31,424 nt of DNA from JANRKH01 sp964351245 (GTDB lineage Bacteria > Pseudomonadota > Alphaproteobacteria > Rickettsiales > Rickettsiaceae), in contig CAYGNF010000011.1 in assembly GCA_964351245.1 (NCBI GenBank), forward strand, positions 1 through 31,424, in the 5' to 3' direction. The notes under the pieces are model-generated. The model saw only the letters and a list, made by a program, of their open reading frames with translations, was not told the origin of the DNA and did no database searches. The position numbers and the translations under genes are program-made. This document shows positions 22,867 through 31,424 of the stretch, in pieces (the first letter of the stretch is position 1; the number at the start of each line of letters is the position of its first letter).

Positions 22867-25800
22867 ATGGATTTGGTGCGTATAATTCTTTTTGCTCTGA
22901 TAATTACCGGTAACCAGGCTGATGTATTTGCAAGTTTTTGGGACGATATTGAAGCATGCATACAGAACCCATGCAATTGCGGTGGTGGTAAAATATCTCA
23001 TACATGGAATCCTGATAACAAAACAATCTATGAATTATCAGGCAATACTTATAGATACCAGGGGCTAGATAATGTATCAGACCTTCCTGAGTCCTGGAAC
23101 TATGGGTATAATATTGATTCAGATTATTTATGCCCTCCTTTTAATAAGAGCGCCGGAAGAAGGAATAATTCATGTTTAGTACAATTTCTACCGCCGTTTA
23201 GCTTACCTGCAGCCATTAAGTCTGGTAAGATGAGTGGGGAAAATGGATCTCTCAGTCCTTTTTGGCCTAATCCCTTTAACTATAGTGTATATTGTGCAGA
23301 AGCTGCGCGTAATTCAAGTTATAGCAAACCGACTATTAGGGTAAGAATGCAGAACTGTAATGCAGGATCTTGCTTTACACAGACAAAAGTACTAAATGGT
23401 AAATTAGGAGAATGCACAGTTTTGGCATCTCCTACAGGCCTCCCTACTACAAGGTTTTGTGCAAGACTTGCAATGCCGCGTATAGATGACCCAGAAGGCA
23501 ATGGGGATATTACTAAGTTGGTTCTCAATACTGATCCGGGTTATTATTTTCACTTTTTGGATACTCATGGATTTCCAAGGCCAGACCCAGGAGTTGGGGT
23601 GTCTGATGAGATTAAAGATACTATTGCAGATCCTGAAGTAGCCAATAGATTACGAGTTTTTTTGCCGAAGATATGTCTATACGAAGATCCTTCAGTATAC
23701 CAAACTGCTTTTGCTTGGATGAATCCATGGTATAGAGACCCATCAAAATTTGATATGTATGATTTTAATCCTCATAAAATGCTTTATCATACTACAATCC
23801 AGGATACAGCACCATCTTTTGCAGATGCTATAAGTGATTCTTTAACGAGAAATGACGTAGTAGAGAAGGATTTCTTCTTCAAGCCAGGTATTTATGATGA
23901 TTTTTTCTTTCCTTTCGATCCATCTTCTGTCTCAAGGTTTAATCCATCTGTAGATGGGACTGAGATAATGAAAAATAAGATTGATATGAGATGGAAGGGA
24001 GGCACTGAAAATGATGCTTATAGGAACTGGGTTCAAGATTTTGTATATAATAGAGAAAATAGTCTGGGGTGCACTTTTATGCCACTCGCTCCCTACCCAC
24101 CACCATTTTGTGATAAAACGCCACCTCTTCCTGTTTACGCAACTATACAATCAATATGCTCACCAGAAGTATTTTTTGATTATACGATATATGACTGGAG
24201 CATACGTCTTAAAAAATCAACCTCTGTAGATGCATGCGTCCAATCTAATGTGCGCAATAATTTTATTTATAATAGCGCAAGAATATCCGTAGATAATATA
24301 TTGCCAATTTGCACATCAGATACTCAGAATCCTTATACAACAGATGACTGTGTAAGATTTTATCCATCCTCTCTTACTGGAATATATATTAATACAGAAA
24401 ATCAAGATATGATACCGGTGTGCAATAATCTTGACCCGAGTGACGGTACACCTTGTGTGCATACGCGGTATAGTAATAATTGCATTGGAAGTAATTGTCA
24501 AAATACCATGAGGGTTGTCTATGCGTATCAAGATTCTGCGACGAGTGGTCAAAAAATAACATACGGCTATCCATCTGATACATCAGGTGTATGTGGAGGG
24601 GGTATATATCCTTGTGCTTCAATATATGGAATTAATATCGGAGAATATAGTGATATCTCCATAGATTTATCTAATTCTGCAAATATAGACTCTAAAGGAT
24701 ATACAGAGTTAGGATCGTTTTCTCTAAGTAATAGAGTAAACGGCCTTGCATCCAGTGTAGTCAATGAAAAGACTATGACTATTACGCCTTATATCTCTTA
24801 CAACGGAGATCAAGATGTAATATCCTCAGAAGATATGGAGCTTGAAGGCAACTCTCTCTGTATGACATATGCTATAGACGGCTCAGGAGGAGTACAAGGT
24901 GCAGATGGTGGAATAGATTGCATCAAAAGAGCATCAGCACCAAAAATGTCTGCAGAAACTTGCACAGCAACTAATTGTCCCCATACTCAAAATACTTACC
25001 TGAATCCACAAATACTCGTTAGTCTGAATTACAATGACTTAGAACTTGGTGATCAAATCTTTGCCTTGCCTACAGATTCTGTGAGTCAGGTACTAGGACT
25101 CAACAACCTTAAAGAAGGCCCATATGGGGACCTCTCGATGCCATATTTCTTGATATTGGGGGCTCAGATTCATACACTTGCTTCAGATGATTCATTTATC
25201 ACTCCTCCTTTTTATGGTCCGAGAGCTTTGAATCAAGGTAGTTATAGTATTTATGGCAATTACCAGGATCCCTCTAATCCTATTAATGCAGATGGTACAT
25301 TTAGCTCTACTGCCAAATACATTGAAGGTATCGAATATATGCAAGGAAAGTATTATAGAGGAGGAAAGTGGATAGGAGCAGCTCTAATGCCTCAACCAAA
25401 ATGTCATCAGCCCAATAATATAGGCGGGTATGATGATACCAATTGTGTCCTTGTGACGCGCAATTATTACGATCAGCTAGACTGTACTACATTTGATAAT
25501 ATAGGCATCTTGGAGCCATGTAATTCTCATGCATCCAGTCAAGTATCTTGTACTAATTTAATTAACACTATTAGCTTAGCAAATGGAGAGGGCAATGTTG
25601 GGTTTTATAAATGTAGTAATAATATAAGTTGTTACAAAGCGCCAGAATCTATGACTATGCAAGTATGTGCAGCCAGTACAAAGCCTACTGATAGAATTGA
25701 GCCTGAATACCAGGAGGGGGGTAGTATGCATATTCCATCATATTACGATGCAACAAATGAAAAAAAGACCAGCGGTGTATGCGCTGTAGCTCCAGAAAGC

Positions 25801-26721
25801 GAACAACTATTTAACTCTGCAAAATGCGCAATAAGAGATAAAACCATCTTCGAAATGGGCGCAATAGGATCGATACCTCAATCTAAATGCCCAGAAGAAG
25901 GCCCCGCTACAGAATCTACTGGAAATGCCGTATGGGCAGAATCTGAGATTGGGCAGGGCGCTATAGGTACTTGTAAAAATCAATATTCTCCTCCAGAAGG
26001 TAAAAGCACTATAGATACTCGCTTGTGCTACATGGATCAAGATGCGAATCTACACCTTGAGCCTATTACATCTGGCTCTACTTGTCGCGCTACTACATAC
26101 ACATGCAGCGCAATTAATACTCCAACTCCTCAGACAGGTAATGCAAAATGGTCCAGCACCTCCGAAGGAGGTATTTCAAATGCTACATGCGCTCCAGGAT
26201 ATATAACTTACAGTAGTCCTATTGATTGCAATAATAATTCTCAAGCATGTCAAACGCAGAAAGCCGACCGTTTAGCAAGTCAAACTCGAACCTGCTCTGT
26301 GGATGAGGTAACTGAGGAAACCGAGCTTTCTCCTATCTCAGATCCCTCAAAAGTATGCATCAGTAGTAGCGCTGCCAATCTCAAAAACTTGGTATCGCAG
26401 TGCAACAATAATTTGGTAAAAGATTCTATGGGCAATCCAGATACTATAAATTGTGATTGGTGGTATAAGTCTCAGAAATGCGCGGCTATTACTAACCCCT
26501 CAAAAGATGAGACTGGTAATGCTATATGGCCTGAAGCAGCTATTGACACTTTCTCTACCGCCCAATGTCCTGATGGCTATAAGTTTGTTCTGCAGCCAGG
26601 AAATAAAAATTTCACTAAAGCAACTACTAGAAAATGTATCACAAACGGTAATGGAGATGTAGTACTAGAGGATATGTGGAAATCAGGCTCTGTATGCAAA
26701 CAAAGATCTGACAATCCTTAA
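22867..26721 (+). CDS. Giant Cys-rich secreted protein, unknown function
   Basis: Not recognised as a named family. The 1284-aa product has a signal peptide (MDLVRIILFALIITG, cleavage probably after VFA) and no other transmembrane segment, so it should be exported. It holds about 53 cysteines, which suggests many disulfides. The mature N-terminus carries FWDDIEACIQNPCNCGGG. The middle contains KICLYEDPSVY and FNPHKMLYH, wording I associate with large uncharacterised Rickettsiales proteins encoded near T4SS genes; that is recollection, not a search result. Residues 1008-1277 hold three degenerate Cys/Trp modules. It lies 8 nt after the VirB4-like gene and ends in a terminator. A VirB6-type membrane domain is absent. 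A TraN-like outer-membrane adhesin is an alternative. Surface or periplasmic T4SS accessory is my best inference. Confidence 0.6.
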   Translation: MDLVRIILFALIITGNQADVFASFWDDIEACIQNPCNCGGGKISHTWNPDNKTIYELSGNTYRYQGLDNVSDLPESWNYGYNIDSDYLCPPFNKSAGRRNNSCLVQFLPPFSLPAAIKSGKMSGENGSLSPFWPNPFNYSVYCAEAARNSSYSKPTIRVRMQNCNAGSCFTQTKVLNGKLGECTVLASPTGLPTTRFCARLAMPRIDDPEGNGDITKLVLNTDPGYYFHFLDTHGFPRPDPGVGVSDEIKDTIADPEVANRLRVFLPKICLYEDPSVYQTAFAWMNPWYRDPSKFDMYDFNPHKMLYHTTIQDTAPSFADAISDSLTRNDVVEKDFFFKPGIYDDFFFPFDPSSVSRFNPSVDGTEIMKNKIDMRWKGGTENDAYRNWVQDFVYNRENSLGCTFMPLAPYPPPFCDKTPPLPVYATIQSICSPEVFFDYTIYDWSIRLKKSTSVDACVQSNVRNNFIYNSARISVDNILPICTSDTQNPYTTDDCVRFYPSSLTGIYINTENQDMIPVCNNLDPSDGTPCVHTRYSNNCIGSNCQNTMRVVYAYQDSATSGQKITYGYPSDTSGVCGGGIYPCASIYGINIGEYSDISIDLSNSANIDSKGYTELGSFSLSNRVNGLASSVVNEKTMTITPYISYNGDQDVISSEDMELEGNSLCMTYAIDGSGGVQGADGGIDCIKRASAPKMSAETCTATNCPHTQNTYLNPQILVSLNYNDLELGDQIFALPTDSVSQVLGLNNLKEGPYGDLSMPYFLILGAQIHTLASDDSFITPPFYGPRALNQGSYSIYGNYQDPSNPINADGTFSSTAKYIEGIEYMQGKYYRGGKWIGAALMPQPKCHQPNNIGGYDDTNCVLVTRNYYDQLDCTTFDNIGILEPCNSHASSQVSCTNLINTISLANGEGNVGFYKCSNNISCYKAPESMTMQVCAASTKPTDRIEPEYQEGGSMHIPSYYDATNEKKTSGVCAVAPESEQLFNSAKCAIRDKTIFEMGAIGSIPQSKCPEEGPATESTGNAVWAESEIGQGAIGTCKNQYSPPEGKSTIDTRLCYMDQDANLHLEPITSGSTCRATTYTCSAINTPTPQTGNAKWSSTSEGGISNATCAPGYITYSSPIDCNNNSQACQTQKADRLASQTRTCSVDEVTEETELSPISDPSKVCISSSAANLKNLVSQCNNNLVKDSMGNPDTINCDWWYKSQKCAAITNPSKDETGNAIWPEAAIDTFSTAQCPDGYKFVLQPGNKNFTKATTRKCITNGNGDVVLEDMWKSGSVCKQRSDNP
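25888..26697 (+). repeat. Three degenerate Cys/Trp modules in the Cys-rich protein
   Basis: Each module starts with a Cys, has TGNAxW 10-11 residues later, then a Cys of the type TC or QC, an RxC segment and a closing Cys. The first Cys are residues 1008, 1080 and 1205; the TGNA Gly are 1019, 1091 and 1217; the closing Cys are 1073, 1164 and 1277. The middle copy carries an insertion of a Cys-rich segment, and a linker separates it from the third. The spacing resembles the disulfide pattern of eukaryotic hormone-receptor (HRM-like) modules and of extracellular parts of rickettsial VirB6 proteins. Confidence 0.7.
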
Positions 26722-26724
26722 TCC

Positions 26725-26757
26725 CAAATCCTATTTAAATTACCGGATTTGAGTTTT
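26725..26757 (+). terminator. Terminator of the virB4-Cys-rich transcript
   Basis: CAAATCC (26725-26731) and GGATTTG (26745-26751) are perfect 7-bp arms with a 13-nt loop, followed by AGTTTT. It lies 3 nt after the stop of the Cys-rich gene. The T tract is short, so efficiency is uncertain. The convergent addB gene ends 87 nt further on. Confidence 0.6.
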
Positions 26758-26843
26758 CATGAGTACTTATTTCACATGTATTTATATATATTGAGGCATA
26801 TTAGCATTTTAATCAAAAGTCTAATTTTATCCGGTACTTGGTA

Positions 26844-29504
26844 TTATACCTCTAATGTCCTGCTAAGATGTAGATAGTCGTCATATTTAGGGCGCAAATA
26901 ATCTGGTATTGCAATATCATCAAAGGAAATATCTCTATTATTATAGTAAAATTGCAATAATTCCACTAACCCATTCTCATGCTCTAGCACTTCTTCTGGT
27001 GTAACATATATTATTTTTTCCTCTAAATATGGAGATCGTGTATTTACTTTGTAAAATACCAACTCTATGTTCTTACTCAAATCAACTATTATATCTTTAA
27101 ATCCACCTCTGAGATAAATCATCGCCTCTATCATAAGCTGAGGAGACTTACCGCATAGTACATCTTTCTTAGATGGAGGCGCTCCAGTTTTAAAATCAAT
27201 AATTCTAATGCTATTATTAACCACCTCTATTCTATCTGCTATTGCTCTAAGATTAATAGATGTAGAATTAGTATTTTGCGCGTCTAGCTCTAATGACTGC
27301 TCTAATTTTATTATGCAATTTCCTTCAATTTCTACAAAAAACTCCCCATTATTTTGTTCTACAGAATTATTTAGATGAATTACTTCTTGAGCTATTTTCA
27401 AGGCTGCATCTTTCCATATATTACAGTAAAAATACGGCACCCCCATTTGTATACATATTTTCTCAAAACTTAAGGCAGGATCGCGCTTATATAAACATAT
27501 TTGTTCTATGTGTTTATGTATAATAGAGCCAAAATAGCTAGGCTCTATTATAGAAAATAAATTCCTTTTTTGAGATATACCAAGAATTTTTTTTGCAAAA
27601 AATCCGTAAGGATTTCTTAATAAAAGTTCGATATTAGTGGCATATAGCTTTGTTGGCAAATCAGACTTATGTACATTCATCGCATTCTTATTATCCTCAA
27701 TATTTATCAATTTATTATCACCCTCATCTTTCTTTAGCAGATGTGGCTCAATATACGTAGTCCGATGAGGAATGTAATCAAGTATTGCGCATTTTTCCGA
27801 TATAATAGAGTCTGTAAATTTAGATCTAGTAAAAGTCACTTTACCACAGCGCCTGTAACCAAATAATTTACTTGAAACATGGTAAAGAATTTTATGAAAA
27901 TTCTCACTAGGGGAATCTCCTAATATTTTTCCAAATATTCTCCTTGAAAGCCAATGATCATCAGAGTTGTTAATCACACTCTCATGGTTAAAATTTGCAA
28001 AAATCACTTCATTAGCATCGAGTAGTAGACTATCATCATATTTCAAAATCAATATTTGAGCAGTTTTATCAAATGGCATAACTTTTTTAAGAGAAAATAT
28101 ACATTCTGTATATATACAGAACTCTTCTGAACCTATCTTAAAATGCTGACCTGGCATAGATGCTATATCCTCCATAAAATTCCGGAATCTTTCAGCGTTG
28201 CTATATTTACTCTTCAAGCCCAGAGATTTGTATATTTCTTTGAAGATTCTGTATGTGTTCATTAGAAGTGTATCGAGATATTCTATATTAGAATTTATAT
28301 GATTCTGCATTATGATAAAAAATTCTTCCAAACCCAATGATTGTATTAATAAATAATGCTCATTGAAAACGGACTCAAAATTCTCGTATATTTTTTTCTC
28401 TTGGTTCAATGATTGAATTAATATTTTTATACCCTCATTTTGATAAATCAAGCCAGATGAAATTAGAGCCAAAAAAGACTCCATAGATCCATTTTCATAC
28501 TTTATGCGGGCTATTGATTGTAGCATAGAGGCCTCTTTCATAGTAGAATATTTATCACCAAAAGATGAACAAAACCTAGTTGATCGAGCTGCAAGACCTA
28601 CGGCAATAAGCTTCTCCAGGAATGAGTTATTTGTTATAATAATTACTTTCGTTCCTGTTGATGCTAATTGACTTGAATAATTAGATATAAAATGCGCCTC
28701 ATCATATATATCAGAAAATTCATATAATTTACTATAATGAGTATTAATGTGATTTCTAGGTACGGACTCACATTGTTCTTCTGGATAATACCGAAGCATA
28801 TAAGAACTATATGCATTCTCAAGACAGAGATCCCTGTCAATTTCAGGGGGTAATATCACTAGATGATATGTGTCTTGTTTTTGAAAATACTCAATGAAAA
28901 AATTCAAATTTTCCATCAAGCCTACAAGAATAATATATCTTTTATTAAATAATTTTATCTCCCCAGATACAGATAAAAGGTGATTTGTATCTACAAAATA
29001 TTCAAATTTTTGAAAGCAAAACTTAAGAAAATCTGCAGTATGCCACCAATGCTCAGCTAAATCTTGTTCTACCCACTTATCTATTTGCTCGTGCTCTATA
29101 ATATTCTTTTTCATATTCCAGTATATCAACACAAATTCTGAGGCAATATCAATAGCTTCGCTGACTTTATACATCTGATTATTATATTGCATTATGATCT
29201 GACTCATTATTATTACTTGCTCGTAATGAGAATATTCGTCTGGCTCGGTTTGTAGCATTTGTTCTAATATATAATTTTCAGCAGTGGTAATTCTAGGAAG
29301 AATGAGCGAATTATTACCGCGGATTATCTTATTAGTAGAAAATAGTTGATCTTTGAGTACTTCAATAGAAAAGTAGTTTGGAGTCAGAATCCAGAAGTCT
29401 AAATCTTGATTTTGCGATATAAGATCCAAAATTTTTGCAGCCACCTCAGATAAATAAGCTTTTCCTAGGGCCCTTACTTGAAAATAGTTGATTTTATATG
29501 ACAT
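26844..29504 (-). CDS. addB: AddB subunit of AddAB helicase-nuclease
   Basis: Second subunit of the AddAB complex that resects double-strand breaks to load RecA. The first ~600 residues match the alphaproteobacterial AddB layout: an N-terminal ATPase-like part without a good Walker A (ALGKAYLSEVAA), then an inactive helicase-like body with QILILKYDDSLLLDANEVI. The C-terminal nuclease domain of the PD-(D/E)XK RecB type is complete: FGSIIHKHIE near residue 660, ADRIE near 756, DFKTGAPPSK near 771 and SPQLMIEAMIY after it, giving His, Asp/Glu, Asp-x-Lys and Gln in the expected order. The 886-aa length is shorter than many AddB (~1000). The start at 29504 overlaps the upstream gene by 11 nt, suggesting translational coupling. 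addA is not in the window. Confidence 0.85.
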   Translation of the reverse strand: MSYKINYFQVRALGKAYLSEVAAKILDLISQNQDLDFWILTPNYFSIEVLKDQLFSTNKIIRGNNSLILPRITTAENYILEQMLQTEPDEYSHYEQVIIMSQIIMQYNNQMYKVSEAIDIASEFVLIYWNMKKNIIEHEQIDKWVEQDLAEHWWHTADFLKFCFQKFEYFVDTNHLLSVSGEIKLFNKRYIILVGLMENLNFFIEYFQKQDTYHLVILPPEIDRDLCLENAYSSYMLRYYPEEQCESVPRNHINTHYSKLYEFSDIYDEAHFISNYSSQLASTGTKVIIITNNSFLEKLIAVGLAARSTRFCSSFGDKYSTMKEASMLQSIARIKYENGSMESFLALISSGLIYQNEGIKILIQSLNQEKKIYENFESVFNEHYLLIQSLGLEEFFIIMQNHINSNIEYLDTLLMNTYRIFKEIYKSLGLKSKYSNAERFRNFMEDIASMPGQHFKIGSEEFCIYTECIFSLKKVMPFDKTAQILILKYDDSLLLDANEVIFANFNHESVINNSDDHWLSRRIFGKILGDSPSENFHKILYHVSSKLFGYRRCGKVTFTRSKFTDSIISEKCAILDYIPHRTTYIEPHLLKKDEGDNKLINIEDNKNAMNVHKSDLPTKLYATNIELLLRNPYGFFAKKILGISQKRNLFSIIEPSYFGSIIHKHIEQICLYKRDPALSFEKICIQMGVPYFYCNIWKDAALKIAQEVIHLNNSVEQNNGEFFVEIEGNCIIKLEQSLELDAQNTNSTSINLRAIADRIEVVNNSIRIIDFKTGAPPSKKDVLCGKSPQLMIEAMIYLRGGFKDIIVDLSKNIELVFYKVNTRSPYLEEKIIYVTPEEVLEHENGLVELLQFYYNNRDISFDDIAIPDYLRPKYDDYLHLSRTLEV

Positions 29505-29907
29505 AGTGAATGGTTCTTATAATAGATGAGCCTATTATTATTTTAAGTATGCTAAACCTTGTAAATCCAGCAAAAAATGTAAGACATTTAAAATATAAGA
29601 ACATCCAGCTAAAACATACCAGAAATATCCACGAAGTCTTATAGAGTTGCTGCATCACTATATAATTAGAATCCACAGCAATTTTTTTCCGCACTATCTC
29701 AAACATCTTATACAATATATATCCTTGTATATAATTTAACAATGAAGCACATAATACACCACAAAATGCTGAGGCTAAGAGTTTTGAGGTATTAATTTCA
29801 GTAAGCCTGATAGCGAACCAAATATAAATTTCTGAGCTAAACACGCAGATTAAATTTGTATACAGACAATCAAAAAAAATATTGATCAAAATGTTATTAT
29901 CATGCAT
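29494..29907 (-). CDS. Small membrane protein, DedA/YqaA-like
   Basis: A 137-aa protein with about three to four hydrophobic segments. The pattern resembles the short YqaA branch of DedA/VTT proteins: a Ser-Glu in the first helix region (CVFSSEIYIWFAIRL), a small-residue-rich helix (LLASAFCGVLCASLLNY) leading to GYILYKM, and a C-terminal FAGFTRFSILKIIIG like the aG-rm-x-x-F segment of that family. The similarity is read by eye and moderate; some family positions are replaced. DedA-type proteins act in membrane lipid homeostasis. It overlaps addB by 11 nt and is probably co-transcribed with it, though no functional link is known. Confidence 0.5.
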   Translation of the reverse strand: MHDNNILINIFFDCLYTNLICVFSSEIYIWFAIRLTEINTSKLLASAFCGVLCASLLNYIQGYILYKMFEIVRKKIAVDSNYIVMQQLYKTSWIFLVCFSWMFLYFKCLTFFAGFTRFSILKIIIGSSIIRTIHYVI

Positions 29908-29911
29908 ATCA

Positions 29912-29940
29912 TTGACTTTTAGACATTATTTACTTATAAT
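29912..29940 (+). promoter_or_regulatory. Strong candidate promoter for the second MFS transporter
   Basis: TTGACT (29912-29917, 5/6) and TATAAT (29935-29940, 6/6) are separated by 17 nt on the plus strand. Transcription would start near 29947, giving a ~100-nt leader before the ATG at 30049. It sits immediately beside the start of the minus-strand YqaA-like gene. Confidence 0.6.
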
Positions 29941-30048
29941 TTACCGCTATAAAAGAGGGGAAAAATAGTAGGCTGCTTACTGCACTCAAAACCCTATAGA
30001 TATTCATTATTAAACAGTATCTAATATTATTAATTTTAAAGAGAAAAA

Positions 30049-31353
30049 ATGACAATGCAAGCAGGAATATTCAGATCAAAAACATCTGTAGTTTTATGGC
30101 TAACTCTCATAGCGTTCTTTGCATTTCAATTCATATTAAGGCTTACACCGGGCATTTTAAGGGAAGAGATAATGCTTAAGTATGGTGTAGATACAGTCCA
30201 ATTCGGCAATCTGTCGGCCTATTATTATTTAGGGTATGCAGGAATGCAAATACCGATAGGATTTATGCTTGATAGATACAATGTTAAGCTAGTCTCTTTT
30301 TGTTCCATATTTGTTACAGCAGTTGGAGCACTGATTTCTGCTAATTCAGTAAATTGGGATATTATACTTATTGGTAGATTGTTAGTAGGTATGGGATCTG
30401 CATCTGGCTTTTTATCAGTAGCAAAAGTCAGTACAGCGTATTTTCATGAAGACCATAAAAGTAGACTCCTGGGCCTTGCCTTTACCTTTGGTTTAATGGG
30501 CGCGGTAGTAGGAGGGCAGCCAACTAAAGAATTATTTAATCTGACTGGAGTTTCTGGGGGCATGAATATACTAGGAGGTATATGCATATTAATTGGTGTA
30601 TTTGTCTTGCTCATAAGACCAGATAATACTTCAGCTAAAATTAATACTCAATCTGTTAATATTGGGGACGTTTTTACGACTTTATGCAATCCAGTCGTAA
30701 TCTATTCTGGTATTTGTGGAGGGCTCATGGTGGGCTCGCTTGAGGGATTTGCAGACGTATGGTCTATATCTTATTTTCAACAAATCTACGGATTTTCAGT
30801 TCATGAGAGCATTAATTCTACATTTACCTTATATATAGGAATGTGCGCAGGAGGGCCGGTACTTGCTTATTGTGGAGATAAAATCAAATCCCCAAATATT
30901 ATTATTTTTATAACGGGCATATTAGTTGCGGCAATTTTTCTATTATTTTTTACAATAGACAATCCTAGTTTTTTTGTAATCTCAGTTATAATGTTTATAC
31001 TCGGAATACTTTGTTCCTATCAAGTGCTAGTGTTTACTACCGTGTCTGATTTGGTTAGCAAGAAAATTAGCGGCCTTGCTATTGCGATCATTAACTGCAT
31101 TAATATGTCATTTGGCTATTTATTCCACGGCGTTATAAGCTATCTAATACAAACAAACTGGAGCGGCGCTTCTAGTGCAAATAATACTCCATTGTACGAT
31201 CAGGGTACATTTGTCTACTCATTAGCAATCATTCCTATTTTATGTCTGATAGGTGCTACAGGTTTCTTACTTCTTCGCCCTATTGCAAAATTATTCTCGG
31301 GCGCTACAAGGAGTAATTGGGAGCAGGGAGTGAGTATGACAGAGAGATCATGA
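30049..31353 (+). CDS. MFS transporter
   Basis: Inner-membrane major facilitator, 434 aa with about 12 hydrophobic segments. The N-half opening LTPGILREEIMLKYGVD, then LSAYYYLGYAGMQIPIGFMLDRY, is the wording of an MFS group common in intracellular gammaproteobacteria and Rickettsiales (Legionella, Coxiella and Francisella-type transporters, usually of unknown substrate). The loop 2-3 motif is the shortened MLDRYNVK. A glycine-rich GRLLVGMGSASGFLSVAK forms helix 4-5. It differs from the MHS transporter at 11024 and is not a recent duplicate of it. The substrate cannot be inferred. It is preceded by a good promoter, and its ribosome binding site is AAAGAGA 5-12 nt upstream. Confidence 0.8.
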   Translation: MTMQAGIFRSKTSVVLWLTLIAFFAFQFILRLTPGILREEIMLKYGVDTVQFGNLSAYYYLGYAGMQIPIGFMLDRYNVKLVSFCSIFVTAVGALISANSVNWDIILIGRLLVGMGSASGFLSVAKVSTAYFHEDHKSRLLGLAFTFGLMGAVVGGQPTKELFNLTGVSGGMNILGGICILIGVFVLLIRPDNTSAKINTQSVNIGDVFTTLCNPVVIYSGICGGLMVGSLEGFADVWSISYFQQIYGFSVHESINSTFTLYIGMCAGGPVLAYCGDKIKSPNIIIFITGILVAAIFLLFFTIDNPSFFVISVIMFILGILCSYQVLVFTTVSDLVSKKISGLAIAIINCINMSFGYLFHGVISYLIQTNWSGASSANNTPLYDQGTFVYSLAIIPILCLIGATGFLLLRPIAKLFSGATRSNWEQGVSMTERS

Positions 31354-31415
31354 GATATGTATATCTTGAGCGTAATGCCCCCCAAAAAATGGACCATGTT
31401 AAGAGAGAGAATTTT

Positions 31416-31424
31416 ATGATAAAA
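31416..31424 (+). CDS. Possible start of a next gene, truncated
   Basis: The window ends with ATGATAAAA, preceded by a purine-rich GAGAGAGA at 31403-31410 that could act as a ribosome binding site 6 nt upstream. Only three codons (Met-Ile-Lys) are present, so the product cannot be named, and it may not be a gene. Confidence 0.2.

Noticed and set aside
24316..24622. Overlapping minus-strand ORFs within the Cys-rich gene
   Set aside because: Mutually overlapping in two frames, without start signals; the plus frame has a signal peptide and repeats.
20420..26721. F-type conjugation module (TraC with TraN) or integrative element
   Set aside because: No relaxase, TraD/TraI, integrase or transposase nearby, and the VirB4-like protein is divergent from active TraC; kept only as an alternative.
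26844..29504. Frameshifted or truncated addB, because the protein is shorter than many AddB
   Set aside because: One continuous frame with both ends and the full nuclease motif set; the shorter length is spread over the helicase-like body.
1..31424. CRISPR array, insertion sequence, prophage or defence island
   Set aside because: No spaced direct repeats of the right size, no transposase, integrase, phage or restriction-type gene was seen on either strand.

Overview
The window looks like a chromosomal segment of an intracellular alphaproteobacterium of the order Rickettsiales. The DNA is strongly A+T rich (about two thirds by eye) and gene families that are usually clustered are scattered. 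It carries an ankyrin-repeat protein, a second-type VirB4 protein of a type IV secretion system (T4SS), two metabolite importers of the major facilitator superfamily, an alphaproteobacterial-type AddB, and a dehydrogenase/hydratase fusion with the dehydrogenase half first. The order is inferred from this gene mix; no rRNA or species marker is present. No insertion sequence, prophage, CRISPR array or rRNA gene was seen.

Layout. Bases 1-42 are an anomalous C-rich edge, probably an assembly artefact. Bases 112-2764 hold a promoter and a three-gene envelope operon (cpoB, a YfgM-like protein, bamB). Bases 3004-6441 hold gyrB and era as a tight pair. Then come a SemiSWEET sugar carrier and secA on the minus strand, and a SurA/PpiC-type periplasmic isomerase diverging from secA across overlapping promoters. 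Bases 11024-15169 hold an MHS-type transporter, an unknown short putative lipoprotein and the fatty-acid oxidation fusion. A tRNA-Val(GAC), an ankyrin protein, rplT, rpmI, secF and pal follow, all on the minus strand. Bases 19354-26721 hold a plus-strand run of elm1-like, virB4-like and a 1284-residue Cys-rich secreted protein gene. addB and a DedA/YqaA-like gene (minus) and a second MFS transporter (plus) close the window.

How the genes fit together. Much of the segment serves envelope biogenesis and export: SecA and SecF (translocation), the YfgM-like protein (translocon accessory), the periplasmic isomerase, BamB (outer-membrane protein insertion), and CpoB and Pal (Tol-Pal). These are dispersed rather than clustered. 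The transporters and the SemiSWEET fit an organism that takes up host metabolites.

The most novel-looking unit is 19354-26721. A VirB4 paralogue keeps its P-loop but has lost the recognisable Walker B acid. It lies 8 nt from a gene for a very large, signal-peptide-bearing protein with about 53 cysteines and three degenerate C-terminal Cys/Trp modules. I propose this pair as a lineage-specific surface or extracellular extension of the rickettsial T4SS. That is an inference from sequence and gene order only.
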